Shown here piece after piece: positions 1 to 7,505 of a stretch of 30,024 nt of DNA; position 1 is the first letter of the stretch; each line of letters opens with the position of its first letter. The notes beneath the pieces are model-generated. The model worked only from the letters and a program-made list of their open reading frames with translations. It was not told where the DNA came from and ran no database searches. A program made the translations under genes and the position numbers. Location of the stretch: assembly GCA_002428225.1 (NCBI GenBank), contig DIUD01000007.1:41589-71612 (forward strand), read 5' to 3'. This DNA comes from Roseovarius sp. UBA6167. GTDB lineage: Bacteria > Pseudomonadota > Alphaproteobacteria > Rhodobacterales > Rhodobacteraceae.

Positions 1-855
1 GATCGCGCCCTTTTCCACCGCCTCGCGCACGAGACCGAAAAAGAACGCCTCCTGCCTGGGGTCGGGGTGGGGCTTGTAGCGCCCGGCCATCCCGTAATCG
101 CCAAACAGCGCCCGACGCGCGCGCCGAAACCAGTGGCGCGGCGGGAAGAGGCGGAACGAATCGGCGGCGCGGTAATCCACCGGCAGGCCGGTCTTCCACG
201 GCTGCGTCTTGCGCTGCGTGTTGTGCAGCGCCTTGGTGTTCTCGTCGAGATGGTCGAAATCGTTCCACTCGTTCTCGAACAGCGCCACCGTCTCGGGATC
301 CTCATACTTGAGCGAGATCCACGGCATGTAATCGCGCGAGCCGTCGAACATGGCGGCGAACTGCTCGTCGAATTTCCAATGCGTCAGCTTGGCGTTGTCG
401 AGCAGCATCACGCTTGTCGCAAGCGCGCCCCGCTTGCCCTTGTTGCCCGATTTCGGGCGGCACATCACGGCGGCACCCTGCATGTCGCGGGTGAACAGGT
501 CCCAGATATCGGCGATCACGAACACGTCGGGGTCGATCACGATGGCGCGGCCCTTGAACCCCATCAGCTGCGGCGGGGCAAAGCGCGTGGGCGTAAAGGA
601 TTGCAGGTCGTTGCGCACCCATTCACGCCATTCCCCGTCGCGCAGGAACTTCTTGCCCTCGTGCGCCTTGAAGACGGGGAAATCGTCGTAATGCATGATG
701 CGGATATCGAACTTGTCATTATTCCTCGAATTCCGCCGGATGGCGTATTCGGCAATGAGCGCGCCGATATACTGCTTGTGGTTCGCCTGGATGAAAACGC
801 AGTAATCCCTGGCGTCATCGGTCCGGGTGGTTTCCTGGGGGGTCGTCTGTGTCAT
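1..855 (-). CDS. GT8-like glycosyltransferase, copy A (3' end cut by the window)
   Basis: The minus-strand frame is open from an ATG at 855-853 to the window edge (285 codons, no stop), so the C-terminus is missing. The protein is a clear paralogue of the gene at 5346-6296. Both begin with a VFIQ(A/T)NHKQ segment, carry an IDPDV motif like the DxD metal/sugar-nucleotide site of GT-A enzymes (about residue 110 here), and share a QRKTQPWKTGL-like stretch (RRKTQPWKTGL in copy B), reminiscent of the C-terminal HxxGxxKPW region of GT8 enzymes. Copy A has about 15 extra N-terminal residues. A GAGG lies about 12 bases upstream of the ATG. It is transcribed away from the sulfotransferase at 1205. I infer transfer of a sugar from a nucleotide sugar to a lipid or glycan acceptor; donor and acceptor are not visible. 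Long opposite-strand ORFs here are shadows. Confidence 0.72.
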   Translation of the reverse strand, partial: MTQTTPQETTRTDDARDYCVFIQANHKQYIGALIAEYAIRRNSRNNDKFDIRIMHYDDFPVFKAHEGKKFLRDGEWREWVRNDLQSFTPTRFAPPQLMGFKGRAIVIDPDVFVIADIWDLFTRDMQGAAVMCRPKSGNKGKRGALATSVMLLDNAKLTHWKFDEQFAAMFDGSRDYMPWISLKYEDPETVALFENEWNDFDHLDENTKALHNTQRKTQPWKTGLPVDYRAADSFRLFPPRHWFRRARRALFGDYGMAGRYKPHPDPRQEAFFFGLVREAVEKGAI

Positions 856-1204
856 CGTCTTTCCAATCCTCGATCCCGTCACCCGCTTTGCCGGTGGCGC
901 CCGCCTGTGGCGTTGGCGGATCGGTCAAGCGGAGTCATCGGACTGTCCACGCGTTGCGCAGCCTATATCGGTGCCGGGCCGCCAAGGTCAACCGCGCGCA
1001 TTACCGCAAGCGGCGGCCGGCCGGCGGGATCGTCCCGGTTTCGCTCACGCCGGCGAAACACTGTGACGGGTCCGGCGGTGGATGGGCGGGCGGGCGCGGG
1101 CCGCCGGGGTGGACTTCCCGCCCCGGATGCGGCAAAGGGCTGGGCTTGACCGCACCCCCGTGCGCCCCTGCCCGCAGTCCCTGCCCCAGTCCCGGACCGA
1201 ACCC
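856..1204. other. Divergent intergenic region, 349 bp
   Basis: This gap separates the starts of glycosyltransferase copy A and sulfotransferase A and should hold both promoters. I see no convincing -35/-10 pair. A TTGACC near 1145 has no matching -10. The notable content is the inverted repeat at 1038-1059 with an adjoining ACACTGTGACG, listed separately. I see no credible small gene: the reading frames crossing it run antisense through real genes. Confidence 0.6.
1038..1068. promoter_or_regulatory. Inverted repeat GTTTCGC-N8-GCGAAAC plus ACACTGTGACG
   Basis: GTTTCGC (1038-1044) and GCGAAAC (1053-1059) are perfect 7-base arms separated by 8 bases. The right arm runs into AACACTGTGACG, which matches AACAGTGTGACG inside the palindrome at 22247-22273 at 11 of 12 positions. 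Its place between divergent promoters fits an operator. The regulator is unknown and chance GC-rich symmetry is possible. Confidence 0.35.
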
Positions 1205-2188
1205 ATGAGCCTTCTCCCCTCCCTGCGCAATCTTGGCCGCGACAATATCCGCAAGGCCGCCATCATCGGCAGCACCGCCGTGCTGCCCGCCCGCCTGCGC
1301 GTCTCTGCCCGCAAGGCACGGCTCGGCGCGCTCGAGGTGGATATCGCGCGGCGCGCCTCGCTCATCATCATCGCCCATCCCAAGAGCGGCAACACCTGGC
1401 TCAAGGTCATGCTGACGCGGCTCTACGCGCAGCGCCACGGCATCCCCGAGAGCGATTTTGCCCGCTATCCGGCGCTGGCCGATGCCAACCCCGCGATCCC
1501 CGGCTTTGCCGCCACGAACGGCTGGTACAGCTACGAGCGCGCCGTGGGCGATCTGCTGCAACCGGGGCATCAGGATGCGGAACTCGCGGCCAAGCCGGTT
1601 ATTCTTCTGGCGCGCAACCCGCTTGATATCGCGGTGTCGTGGTTCTTTCAGTTCACCAGGCGCCAGTCCGATCACAAGCAGGAACTCATCAACGCGGACC
1701 TCTCGCGCCCGGTGGACCGGCGCAATATCGACATGTGGACGTTCGTCCGCGAAAGCGAGATCGGCCTGCCCTCGCTCATTGCCTTTCTCAATTACTGGGA
1801 CGCGGCGCTGGGCTCGCTCGATCACTCGCTGCTCACCTCCTACGAGGAGTTGCGCGCCGATCCGGCGGGCGTGTTGCGCAAGATCACCACGCTCATGGGC
1901 GATGCGTTTTCCGAGGCAGAGATCGCCGACGCGGTGGAATTCGCCTCCTTCGACAACCTGCGCAAGCTCGAGAGCGAGGGGTTCTTCCGCGCGGGCGGCC
2001 TGACGCTGCGCAACGCCAGCGACCCCGAAAGCTTCAAGGTGCGCCGCGCCAAGGTGGGCGGCTACCGCGACTATTTCAACGAAGACCAGGTGGCCGAACT
2101 GGAGGCGCTGGTGCAGCGCGACCTCTCGCCACGCCTCCGGGCGCTGTTCGGGATCGACGCGCCGGGCGCGCCCGCCACCGGGCAGTGA
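1205..2188 (+). CDS. PAPS-dependent sulfotransferase A
   Basis: A 327-residue protein of the cytosolic/lipid sulfotransferase fold, transferring sulfonate from PAPS to a hydroxyl or amine. Residues 59-65 (PKSGNTW) form the 5'-phosphosulfate-binding loop. ARNPLDIAVS (136-145) supplies the conserved Arg and Ser of the 3'-phosphate site. Near the C-terminus, RRAKVGGYRDYF corresponds to the RKGxxGDWxxxF PAPS-binding motif. ATG 1205 is preferred over upstream in-frame starts because the homologous fold begins just after it. Its TGA shares one base with the next ATG (2188), so it is translationally coupled to the ELM1 protein. It heads an apparent five-gene operon of ELM1 protein, lipid kinase, Tam41-like protein and GT8-like enzyme, suggesting a lipid or glycolipid acceptor. 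It resembles sulfotransferase B (7506-8432), especially in the C-terminal motif. The substrate is inferred, not shown. Confidence 0.85.
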   Translation: MSLLPSLRNLGRDNIRKAAIIGSTAVLPARLRVSARKARLGALEVDIARRASLIIIAHPKSGNTWLKVMLTRLYAQRHGIPESDFARYPALADANPAIPGFAATNGWYSYERAVGDLLQPGHQDAELAAKPVILLARNPLDIAVSWFFQFTRRQSDHKQELINADLSRPVDRRNIDMWTFVRESEIGLPSLIAFLNYWDAALGSLDHSLLTSYEELRADPAGVLRKITTLMGDAFSEAEIADAVEFASFDNLRKLESEGFFRAGGLTLRNASDPESFKVRRAKVGGYRDYFNEDQVAELEALVQRDLSPRLRALFGIDAPGAPATGQ

Positions 2189-3336
2189 TGCACGGCGTGG
2201 GCGCGGGGGCCACGGGGCCGCGTATCTGGCGGGTGCTCGGCGACAAGCGCGGCGATAACGGCCAGGTCGAGATGATCGCCGACGCGCTCGCCTCCGCCCG
2301 CGGCTGGCAGAGCGAGTTGCGCCATCTTGAGATGCAGCCGCAATGGGTTCTGGGCAAGCCGCGCGTCGCGGCATCGCTGGCGCATATCGACCTGGGCCGG
2401 TCCGACGCGCTCACCCCGCCCTGGCCCGACCTGATCCTCACCAGCGGCCGCCGCCCCGCCAATGCCGCGCTCTGGATCAAGGCGCAATCGGGCGGGCGGG
2501 CGCGCATCGTCCTGGTGGGCAAGCCCTCGGGGATGATGGACCGGTTCGACCTGATCGTGACCAGCGCCGAGACCCTGCCGGCGCCCTTTCCCAACGTGCT
2601 GAATATCGGCCTGCCGCTGATGCGTGTCGATCCCGCGCGGCTGGATGAGGGACGCGCCGAGTGGCAGGCGGCGCTGGCCGCCCTGCCCCGCCCGCTGGTG
2701 GCCTTTCTCATCGGCGGGCCGACCAATCCCTTTGTCTATGACGGCCGCGTGACGGCACGGCTGCGCGCGCGTATCGCGCAGGTTCTGGCCGAGGGCGGCA
2801 CGCCCTATGTCGTCGGCTCGCGCCGCACGCCCGAGGGCCTGGTGGCGGCGCTGGCCAAAGGGCAGGCCGGCGATGTGCCGCGCTTTGACTGGCACGCGCC
2901 CGAGGGCGGGAACCCCTATGCCGGACTGCTGGCGCTGGCCGACCGCTTCGTCGTCACCGGCGACAGCATCTCGATGCAGGTAGAGGTGGCGCGCATTGGC
3001 AAGCCGCTCGAAATCCTGCCCCTGCCCGCCGGGGGCCTTGGCGGGCTCGATCACGCACGCAGGCAGGCGGCAAGCTGGCTGTTTCAGCCGCCGCGGGACG
3101 GCGCGGCCGGCGAGCGCGCGCGCATCGCGCTTGCCCGCGCGCTCTACCGGCTTCGGCTCATGCCGCAGACCCGGCATTTCCCGCGCTTTCACCAGACCCT
3201 GATCGCGCGCGGCCTTGCCACATGGATCGGTGAGACCGGCCCGGCTGCGCGCGCGGACACCGCCACCGAGACCGATGCCGACATGGCACGCATCCTTGCG
3301 CGCATCGACCGCCTGTTGCCCCGAGAGGCGCAATGA
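2188..3336 (+). CDS. ELM1-domain protein A (putative GT-B-like enzyme)
   Basis: This 382-residue protein belongs to the 'mitochondrial fission ELM1' family (PF06258/DUF1022). Family hallmarks seen in all three copies in this window are an N-terminal W-V/L-L-G/D segment, PPWPDLxxxxGRR (about residues 75-90), an IGG after PRP, and ADRFVVTGDSISM near residue 255. The family resembles GT-B glycosyltransferases, and the D-S-I/M-S-M region sits where such enzymes bind a nucleotide sugar; that is inference. No signal peptide or membrane helix is apparent. The start overlaps the sulfotransferase stop by one base, and its end overlaps the lipid kinase start by four, so the three are coupled. With kinase and CTP-transferase-like neighbours, a head-group transferase for ceramide or another lipid is plausible. 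Bacterial ELM1 proteins have no settled activity that I know of. Confidence 0.75.
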   Translation: MHGVGAGATGPRIWRVLGDKRGDNGQVEMIADALASARGWQSELRHLEMQPQWVLGKPRVAASLAHIDLGRSDALTPPWPDLILTSGRRPANAALWIKAQSGGRARIVLVGKPSGMMDRFDLIVTSAETLPAPFPNVLNIGLPLMRVDPARLDEGRAEWQAALAALPRPLVAFLIGGPTNPFVYDGRVTARLRARIAQVLAEGGTPYVVGSRRTPEGLVAALAKGQAGDVPRFDWHAPEGGNPYAGLLALADRFVVTGDSISMQVEVARIGKPLEILPLPAGGLGGLDHARRQAASWLFQPPRDGAAGERARIALARALYRLRLMPQTRHFPRFHQTLIARGLATWIGETGPAARADTATETDADMARILARIDRLLPREAQ

Positions 3337-4316
3337 CCCGCGTCAGCGTCCTCACCAACCCGACGAGCGGCAACAACCGCAAGGGGTTTGCGCCGCTCGC
3401 CGCGCGCCTTGCCGCCTACCCAGAGGTGACCCATCACATCACCCGATCGGCGGATGAGGCGCGCGCGCTGATGCCCGGCCTGCGCGCCGAGGCACCCGAC
3501 GTGGTGGTGATCAACGGCGGCGACGGCACGATCGCGGCCACGCTGGGGCTGATGCTCGATCACTGGCCAGAGGGCGCGCTGCCGCTGGTCATGCTCGTGC
3601 CCGGCGGCACGGCCAACATGACGGCGGGCGATATCGGGCTTGCATCCAGCCCGCACCGCGCGCTCGCCCGGCTTTGCCGCTGGCTCGACGCGGGCGCGCC
3701 CCTGGTCGGGGCGGACATCCGCAGCCGCCATATCATGCGCGTCACCGGGGCCGCCGATGGCGCGGTGCGTCATGGCATGTTCCTTGGCACCGGCGCGATC
3801 ATGCAGGCCACACGCTTTGCCCATGAAAATGTCCATTCGCGGGGGCTGAGCGGGGAAATCAGCCTCGGGCTCATTCTCATCCGCGCGCTCTGGGGGTTGA
3901 TCCGGCAGGACCCGCGGTTTTATCAGCCGACCCATGTGGCCCTGACGCTGCACGGGGACGGCGCCCCCGTCACCCGCGACGCGGCGCCCATGCTGATCCT
4001 CGTCGCCAGCACGCTCGACCGGCTGTTTCTGGGGATACGCCCGTTCTGGGCGCGGGGCAGCGGGCACATCGGCCTTACCGCCATTCGCGGCGGCGCGGCG
4101 CGGTTCGGGCGCGGCATCCTGTCGGTGCTGCGCGGGCGGCCCAACCGCCACGCCACGCCAGCCAATGGCTACGAGAGCTTTCGCGCCGACCGCATCGAGC
4201 TGCGCCTTGACGGCGAACTGAACCTCGACGGAGAGCTCTTCACGACAGCGGGCGGCGAAATTCCGCTTATCGTGAGCGCGCAAGGCCCGATCCGCTTTCT
4301 GTGCCCGCCGCGATGA
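3333..4316 (+). CDS. DAGK/ceramide-kinase-family lipid kinase (CpgB-like candidate)
   Basis: A 327-residue lipid kinase of the diacylglycerol/sphingosine kinase catalytic family (PF00781). It has the NPTSG opening (residues 9-13), the nucleotide-binding GGDGT (62-66) and GGTAN (91-95), followed by a beta-rich C-terminal half. It would phosphorylate a lipid hydroxyl using ATP. In Caulobacter a family member (CpgB) is a ceramide kinase in the ceramide phosphoglycerate pathway. The presence of a full ceramide gene set in this locus makes ceramide the favoured substrate here over diacylglycerol, but sequence alone cannot separate the two. The start overlaps the ELM1 gene by four bases (ATGA), and the next gene begins seven bases after its stop. 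No signal peptide; a cytoplasmic, membrane-associated enzyme is expected. Confidence 0.82.
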   Translation: MTRVSVLTNPTSGNNRKGFAPLAARLAAYPEVTHHITRSADEARALMPGLRAEAPDVVVINGGDGTIAATLGLMLDHWPEGALPLVMLVPGGTANMTAGDIGLASSPHRALARLCRWLDAGAPLVGADIRSRHIMRVTGAADGAVRHGMFLGTGAIMQATRFAHENVHSRGLSGEISLGLILIRALWGLIRQDPRFYQPTHVALTLHGDGAPVTRDAAPMLILVASTLDRLFLGIRPFWARGSGHIGLTAIRGGAARFGRGILSVLRGRPNRHATPANGYESFRADRIELRLDGELNLDGELFTTAGGEIPLIVSAQGPIRFLCPPR

Positions 4317-4323
4317 GGACCGC

Positions 4324-5259
4324 ATGACATATCCCGCCCCCCCCGGCCCGACGCTGGACGACACGCCCGCGCTCGGCGCGCTGCAGGGCGCGCTTGCGGC
4401 GCGGTTCGGCGCGGGGCTTCAGGCGGTGATCCTCTATGGCTCGTGCCTGCGCGGCGGCGATCTGCTCGACGGGCTGGTGGATCTCTATGTGCTGGTCGAT
4501 CCCACGCCGCGCGCCGAGCCGCGCGCGGCCCTGCGGCTGGCGGGGCGCGTGCTGCCGCCCAATGTCTATTATCTGGAGGTGCCGCTCGGCCGCGACACCG
4601 TGCGCTGCAAATACGCCGTGCTGAGCCTTGCGCAATTCGAGCGCGGCACCGGGCCGGGGCGGTTCGAATCCTATTTCTGGGGCCGATTCGCGCAGCCGGT
4701 CAGGGTGATCTGGGCCGACACGCCCGAGACCGAGGCGCGCCTGCACGCGGCGTTTCTGCGCGCAGGCGAGACGCTTGTGCGCCGCGCGCTACCCGCCCTG
4801 CCGCCCGAGGGCAGCCTCGAGGCGCTCTGGCAGGGCGCGCTTGCGCTCAGCTATGCCACCGAGCTGCGCGCCGAGCGCAAGGGCCGCGCCGCCGAACTGG
4901 CAGGCCACGGGCGCGATTTCTACGCGGCGATGACGCGCGCGCTGCTGCCGCGCCTGGGGGACCGGCTGACGCTGCACGAGCGCGACGGCGCGCTTTGCTA
5001 CAGCGCGCGTATCCCCGCCACCGCCCGCCGCGCAGCCCCCCTCATCTGGGGCCTGCGCCGGGTGCAGGGCAAGACGCTCTCGATGGCGCGGCTCATCAAG
5101 GGGCTGTTCACCTTCGAGGGCGGGCTCGACTATCTGGCGTGGAAACTCTCGCGCCATTCGGGCCAGGTGGTGGAAATCCCCGACAAGGTGCGCCGCCGGC
5201 CCCTCATCCATATCTGGGGTCTGTTCTGGCAACTATACCGGCGCGGCGTGTTTCACTGA
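4324..5259 (+). CDS. Tam41-like nucleotidyltransferase (putative lipid-phosphate cytidylyltransferase)
   Basis: A 311-residue protein that I match by eye to Tam41, the mitochondrial CDP-diacylglycerol synthase with a polymerase-beta nucleotidyltransferase fold. Shared features are YGS (residues 38-40) with a nearby Arg43, an acidic VDLYVLVDP strand (52-60) like the Tam41 DxIxxVDxP segment, an NVYY element (80-83), K96-Y97 in an RCKYAVLS strand like Tam41 KYGVVS, and WGRFAQPVRVI (119-129) like its AGRLxKPVxI. Tam41 joins CTP to phosphatidic acid. Directly after a probable ceramide kinase, this protein could act on ceramide-1-phosphate or phosphatidate; that is inference. No membrane helices are evident, unlike CdsA. 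The C-terminal 60 residues are rich in Arg/Lys and aromatics, fitting membrane contact. The alternative is an unrelated nucleotidyltransferase-fold protein. Confidence 0.55.
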   Translation: MTYPAPPGPTLDDTPALGALQGALAARFGAGLQAVILYGSCLRGGDLLDGLVDLYVLVDPTPRAEPRAALRLAGRVLPPNVYYLEVPLGRDTVRCKYAVLSLAQFERGTGPGRFESYFWGRFAQPVRVIWADTPETEARLHAAFLRAGETLVRRALPALPPEGSLEALWQGALALSYATELRAERKGRAAELAGHGRDFYAAMTRALLPRLGDRLTLHERDGALCYSARIPATARRAAPLIWGLRRVQGKTLSMARLIKGLFTFEGGLDYLAWKLSRHSGQVVEIPDKVRRRPLIHIWGLFWQLYRRGVFH

Positions 5260-5345
5260 TCGTGAGCACAGCGGTCATGGAACCCCGCGCCGCTCTCATG
5301 TAGGATCGCGGCCGACTGAAAACAGACAGGGGACGGACCTCGCCC

Positions 5346-6296
5346 ATGAAATACAGTGTCTTCATCCAGACCAACCACAAGCAGATCGTCGGCGCGATCG
5401 TGGCCGAACACGCCATCCGGCGCTACTCGACGCATAACGACAAGTTCGACGTACATATCGTCGACAGCCGCAACTACCCGTTCTTCGCCGAGCATGAGGG
5501 ACGCGAATACCTGCGCGACGGGGTTAACCGCGTCTGGCTCAACGACGACCTGCAATCCTTTACCCCCACCCGCATGATGCCGCCCGAACTCATGGGCTAT
5601 GAGGGTCGCGCCGTGGTGATCGACCCCGATGTTTTCGCCTGCGTGGATATCTGGGATCTCCTGAGCCGCGAGATGAACGGCAAGGCGATCATGGCGCGGA
5701 TGCGCTCGGGCCCCAAGGGCCTCATTGACGGCAATGTCGCCTCTTCGGTCATGCTGCTCGACTGCTCGAAGCTGACCCACTGGAAGGTCGAGGAGCAGTT
5801 CCGCGCGATGTTCGCGGGCACGCTTGACTATCAGGACTGGATCGGCCTGCGCAAGGAACCGCGCGAGACGATCGAATTCATCGAGAAGGAGTGGAACGAT
5901 TTCGACAAGTTCACGACCGAGACCAAGATGCTGCACACCACGCGCCGCAAGACGCAGCCGTGGAAGACCGGCCTCAAGGTCGATTGGCGTCCCGCCGAGC
6001 GGTTCCGCGCCTTCCCGCCGGCCGGATGGGTGCTGCGCCTGCGCCGCCAGATCTTTGGCGAATACGGGCTGATGGGCAATTACAAGGCGCACCCGGACAA
6101 GAACCAGGAGCGGTTCTTCATGGGCCTGCTCAAGGAATGCGTGAACGAGGGCAAGATTTCCGAGGAGTTCCTGCGCAATGAGATGGCGCAGAACCACGTC
6201 CGCCACGACGCCTTCGACATTCTCGAACGGACCCCCGACCTGCCCCCCGCCCCGGCGCATCCGCTGAGCGCGGGCAATCTGGCCATGGCGGCCTGA
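5346..6296 (+). CDS. GT8-like glycosyltransferase, copy B
   Basis: A 316-residue soluble protein, full-length paralogue of the partial gene at 1-855. It has a GT-A-like opening (VFIQTNHKQ), a DPD motif at residues 93-95 where metal-dependent GT8 enzymes bind the nucleotide sugar, and TTRRKTQPWKTGL near 200, reminiscent of the GT8 HxxGxxKPW motif. The ATG at 5346 follows a purine-rich AGGGGACGG. It lies 86 bases after the Tam41-like gene and may be the last gene of that operon or have its own promoter. Its base composition is lower in GC than its neighbours: 5881-5940 has 31 G/C of 60, against 45 of 60 at 4741-4800, both hand-counted. That fits either separate acquisition or a Lys-rich protein. 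Sugar donor and acceptor are unknown. Confidence 0.7.
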   Translation: MKYSVFIQTNHKQIVGAIVAEHAIRRYSTHNDKFDVHIVDSRNYPFFAEHEGREYLRDGVNRVWLNDDLQSFTPTRMMPPELMGYEGRAVVIDPDVFACVDIWDLLSREMNGKAIMARMRSGPKGLIDGNVASSVMLLDCSKLTHWKVEEQFRAMFAGTLDYQDWIGLRKEPRETIEFIEKEWNDFDKFTTETKMLHTTRRKTQPWKTGLKVDWRPAERFRAFPPAGWVLRLRRQIFGEYGLMGNYKAHPDKNQERFFMGLLKECVNEGKISEEFLRNEMAQNHVRHDAFDILERTPDLPPAPAHPLSAGNLAMAA

Positions 6297-6303
6297 ACCA
6301 TCT

Positions 6304-6325
6304 GGCCCGGGTGTCAACCCGGGCC
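6304..6325. terminator. Hairpin between convergent genes
   Basis: GGCCCGGGT (6304-6312) and ACCCGGGCC (6317-6325) form a perfect 9-bp stem with a 4-base loop. It sits just after glycosyltransferase B and covers the stop codon (6314-6316) of the converging ELM1-domain gene. There is no T-run on either side, so it would be a U-less, possibly bidirectional terminator. Confidence 0.5.
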
Positions 6326-7405
6326 GCTCTCAAACAGCGCCCGGACCCTTGCGGCCGCGCGCCGCGCACCCGCCAAGGGGTCGGCCTGCGCCGCTGCAAA
6401 CCACCCCTCGCCGCGCGCGATCAACCCCGGGGCATCTTCCAGCCACCGCGCTTGTCCCTGCGCCACCAGCGCGGCCTGTATCCGGCCCACGTCGCGCCGC
6501 ATCCGGCGGGGCGCAAGCCGCATGGCAAGACGGTGGCTGAGCGGTTTCGCGCCATAATTATGCGCGCGCACCCACCACGGCCCCGGCTCGGCGGGGTCGA
6601 ACACATAGAGCGGGCGGGCCATGGCGGCGGCCTCGGCCAGCATCGACATGCTCTCGCCGGTAACGACAAACCGATCCGCCAGCCCCAGAAAGCCGCGATA
6701 GGGGTTCTCGGGCCAGTCCGCCTTGGCGTCGAACCAGTAGCAGGCCGAGGGCGCATCGAGCGCGGCGCGAAACGCCGCGCGCGCGGGCGCGGGCGTGCGC
6801 GGGCTGTCGCTGACCAGCACCGCGCCCCCCGTCGCCGCCACCAGCCGGTTGACCCCCTCTGCCAGCCGCCGCCCGGTCTCGGGCGTGAACACGAAGGCCC
6901 CGCTGTCGCCGCCGATCAGCACCGTGGTCCACGGGCGCGGCAGATGCGCCAGACGCGGGGCGAGCCGTGCCGCATCCCCGGCCACGCTATCGCGGCTGAG
7001 GTGGTGCAGCGGCAGCGGATTGACCAGGACATTGCCGCCTTGCGCCAGGAAATATTGCGGCGTCGTGACGATGAGATCGTATGTATCAGGCCGCGCCCAG
7101 GGCCGGCCCACATGCACCAGCTTTACCCGCCCGCCCGCCTGCCGCCGGATCCAGCGCGCCACCGGCTCGTTGCGGCGGCCCGCGCTGATCACCAGATCAG
7201 GCCAGGGTGGCGCAAGGGGCGAAGAGGCCACCCGGTCGATGCCCAGCAGCGTCTCGCCCAATACCAGATGCGGCAGCAATTCCCAGCCGCGCGCGCAGAT
7301 GCGCCGGGCCTCCACCGGCCAGCCCAGCATCGCCGCCAGCGTCTCGACCTGCGTGTTGTCGCCCGCCTTGCGGCCCAGAAGCGTCCAGACTTTCGCTTGC
7401 ATCAT
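6314..7405 (-). CDS. ELM1-domain protein B
   Basis: A 363-residue second member of the ELM1 (PF06258) family. It has the same landmarks as copies A and C: WTLLGRKAGDN at the N-terminus, PPWPDLVISAGRRNEPVARW, DLIVTTPQY, VLIGGDSGAF, and ADRFVVTGESMSMLAEA. It resembles copy C (14056-15171) more than A, sharing the GRRNEPVARW/GMRNEPVARW and TTPQY stretches. The tandem ATGs at 7405 and 7402 fit the family N-terminus; a longer in-frame extension to 7705 would run into sulfotransferase B and is not needed. It is transcribed alone, divergent from sulfotransferase B with about 100 bases between, and converges on glycosyltransferase B. A sugar or head-group transfer role is inferred from fold resemblance and context only. 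Confidence 0.75.
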   Translation of the reverse strand: MMQAKVWTLLGRKAGDNTQVETLAAMLGWPVEARRICARGWELLPHLVLGETLLGIDRVASSPLAPPWPDLVISAGRRNEPVARWIRRQAGGRVKLVHVGRPWARPDTYDLIVTTPQYFLAQGGNVLVNPLPLHHLSRDSVAGDAARLAPRLAHLPRPWTTVLIGGDSGAFVFTPETGRRLAEGVNRLVAATGGAVLVSDSPRTPAPARAAFRAALDAPSACYWFDAKADWPENPYRGFLGLADRFVVTGESMSMLAEAAAMARPLYVFDPAEPGPWWVRAHNYGAKPLSHRLAMRLAPRRMRRDVGRIQAALVAQGQARWLEDAPGLIARGEGWFAAAQADPLAGARRAAARVRALFESGPG

Positions 7406-7505
7406 CCCGTCGCTTCGGTTCAAAGGGGCGCGGTCCGGCCCTTGTCCCTTATGCACCGGATCGCCCCGAGACTTGAAGCCCCGACCGTCCGAAAGACGCC
7501 CCGCC

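Noticed and set aside
1001..2374. 457-codon minus-strand ORF across sulfotransferase A
   Set aside because: It is antisense to a gene with clear PAPS motifs, has Arg/Ala/Gly-rich shadow composition and no recognisable domain.
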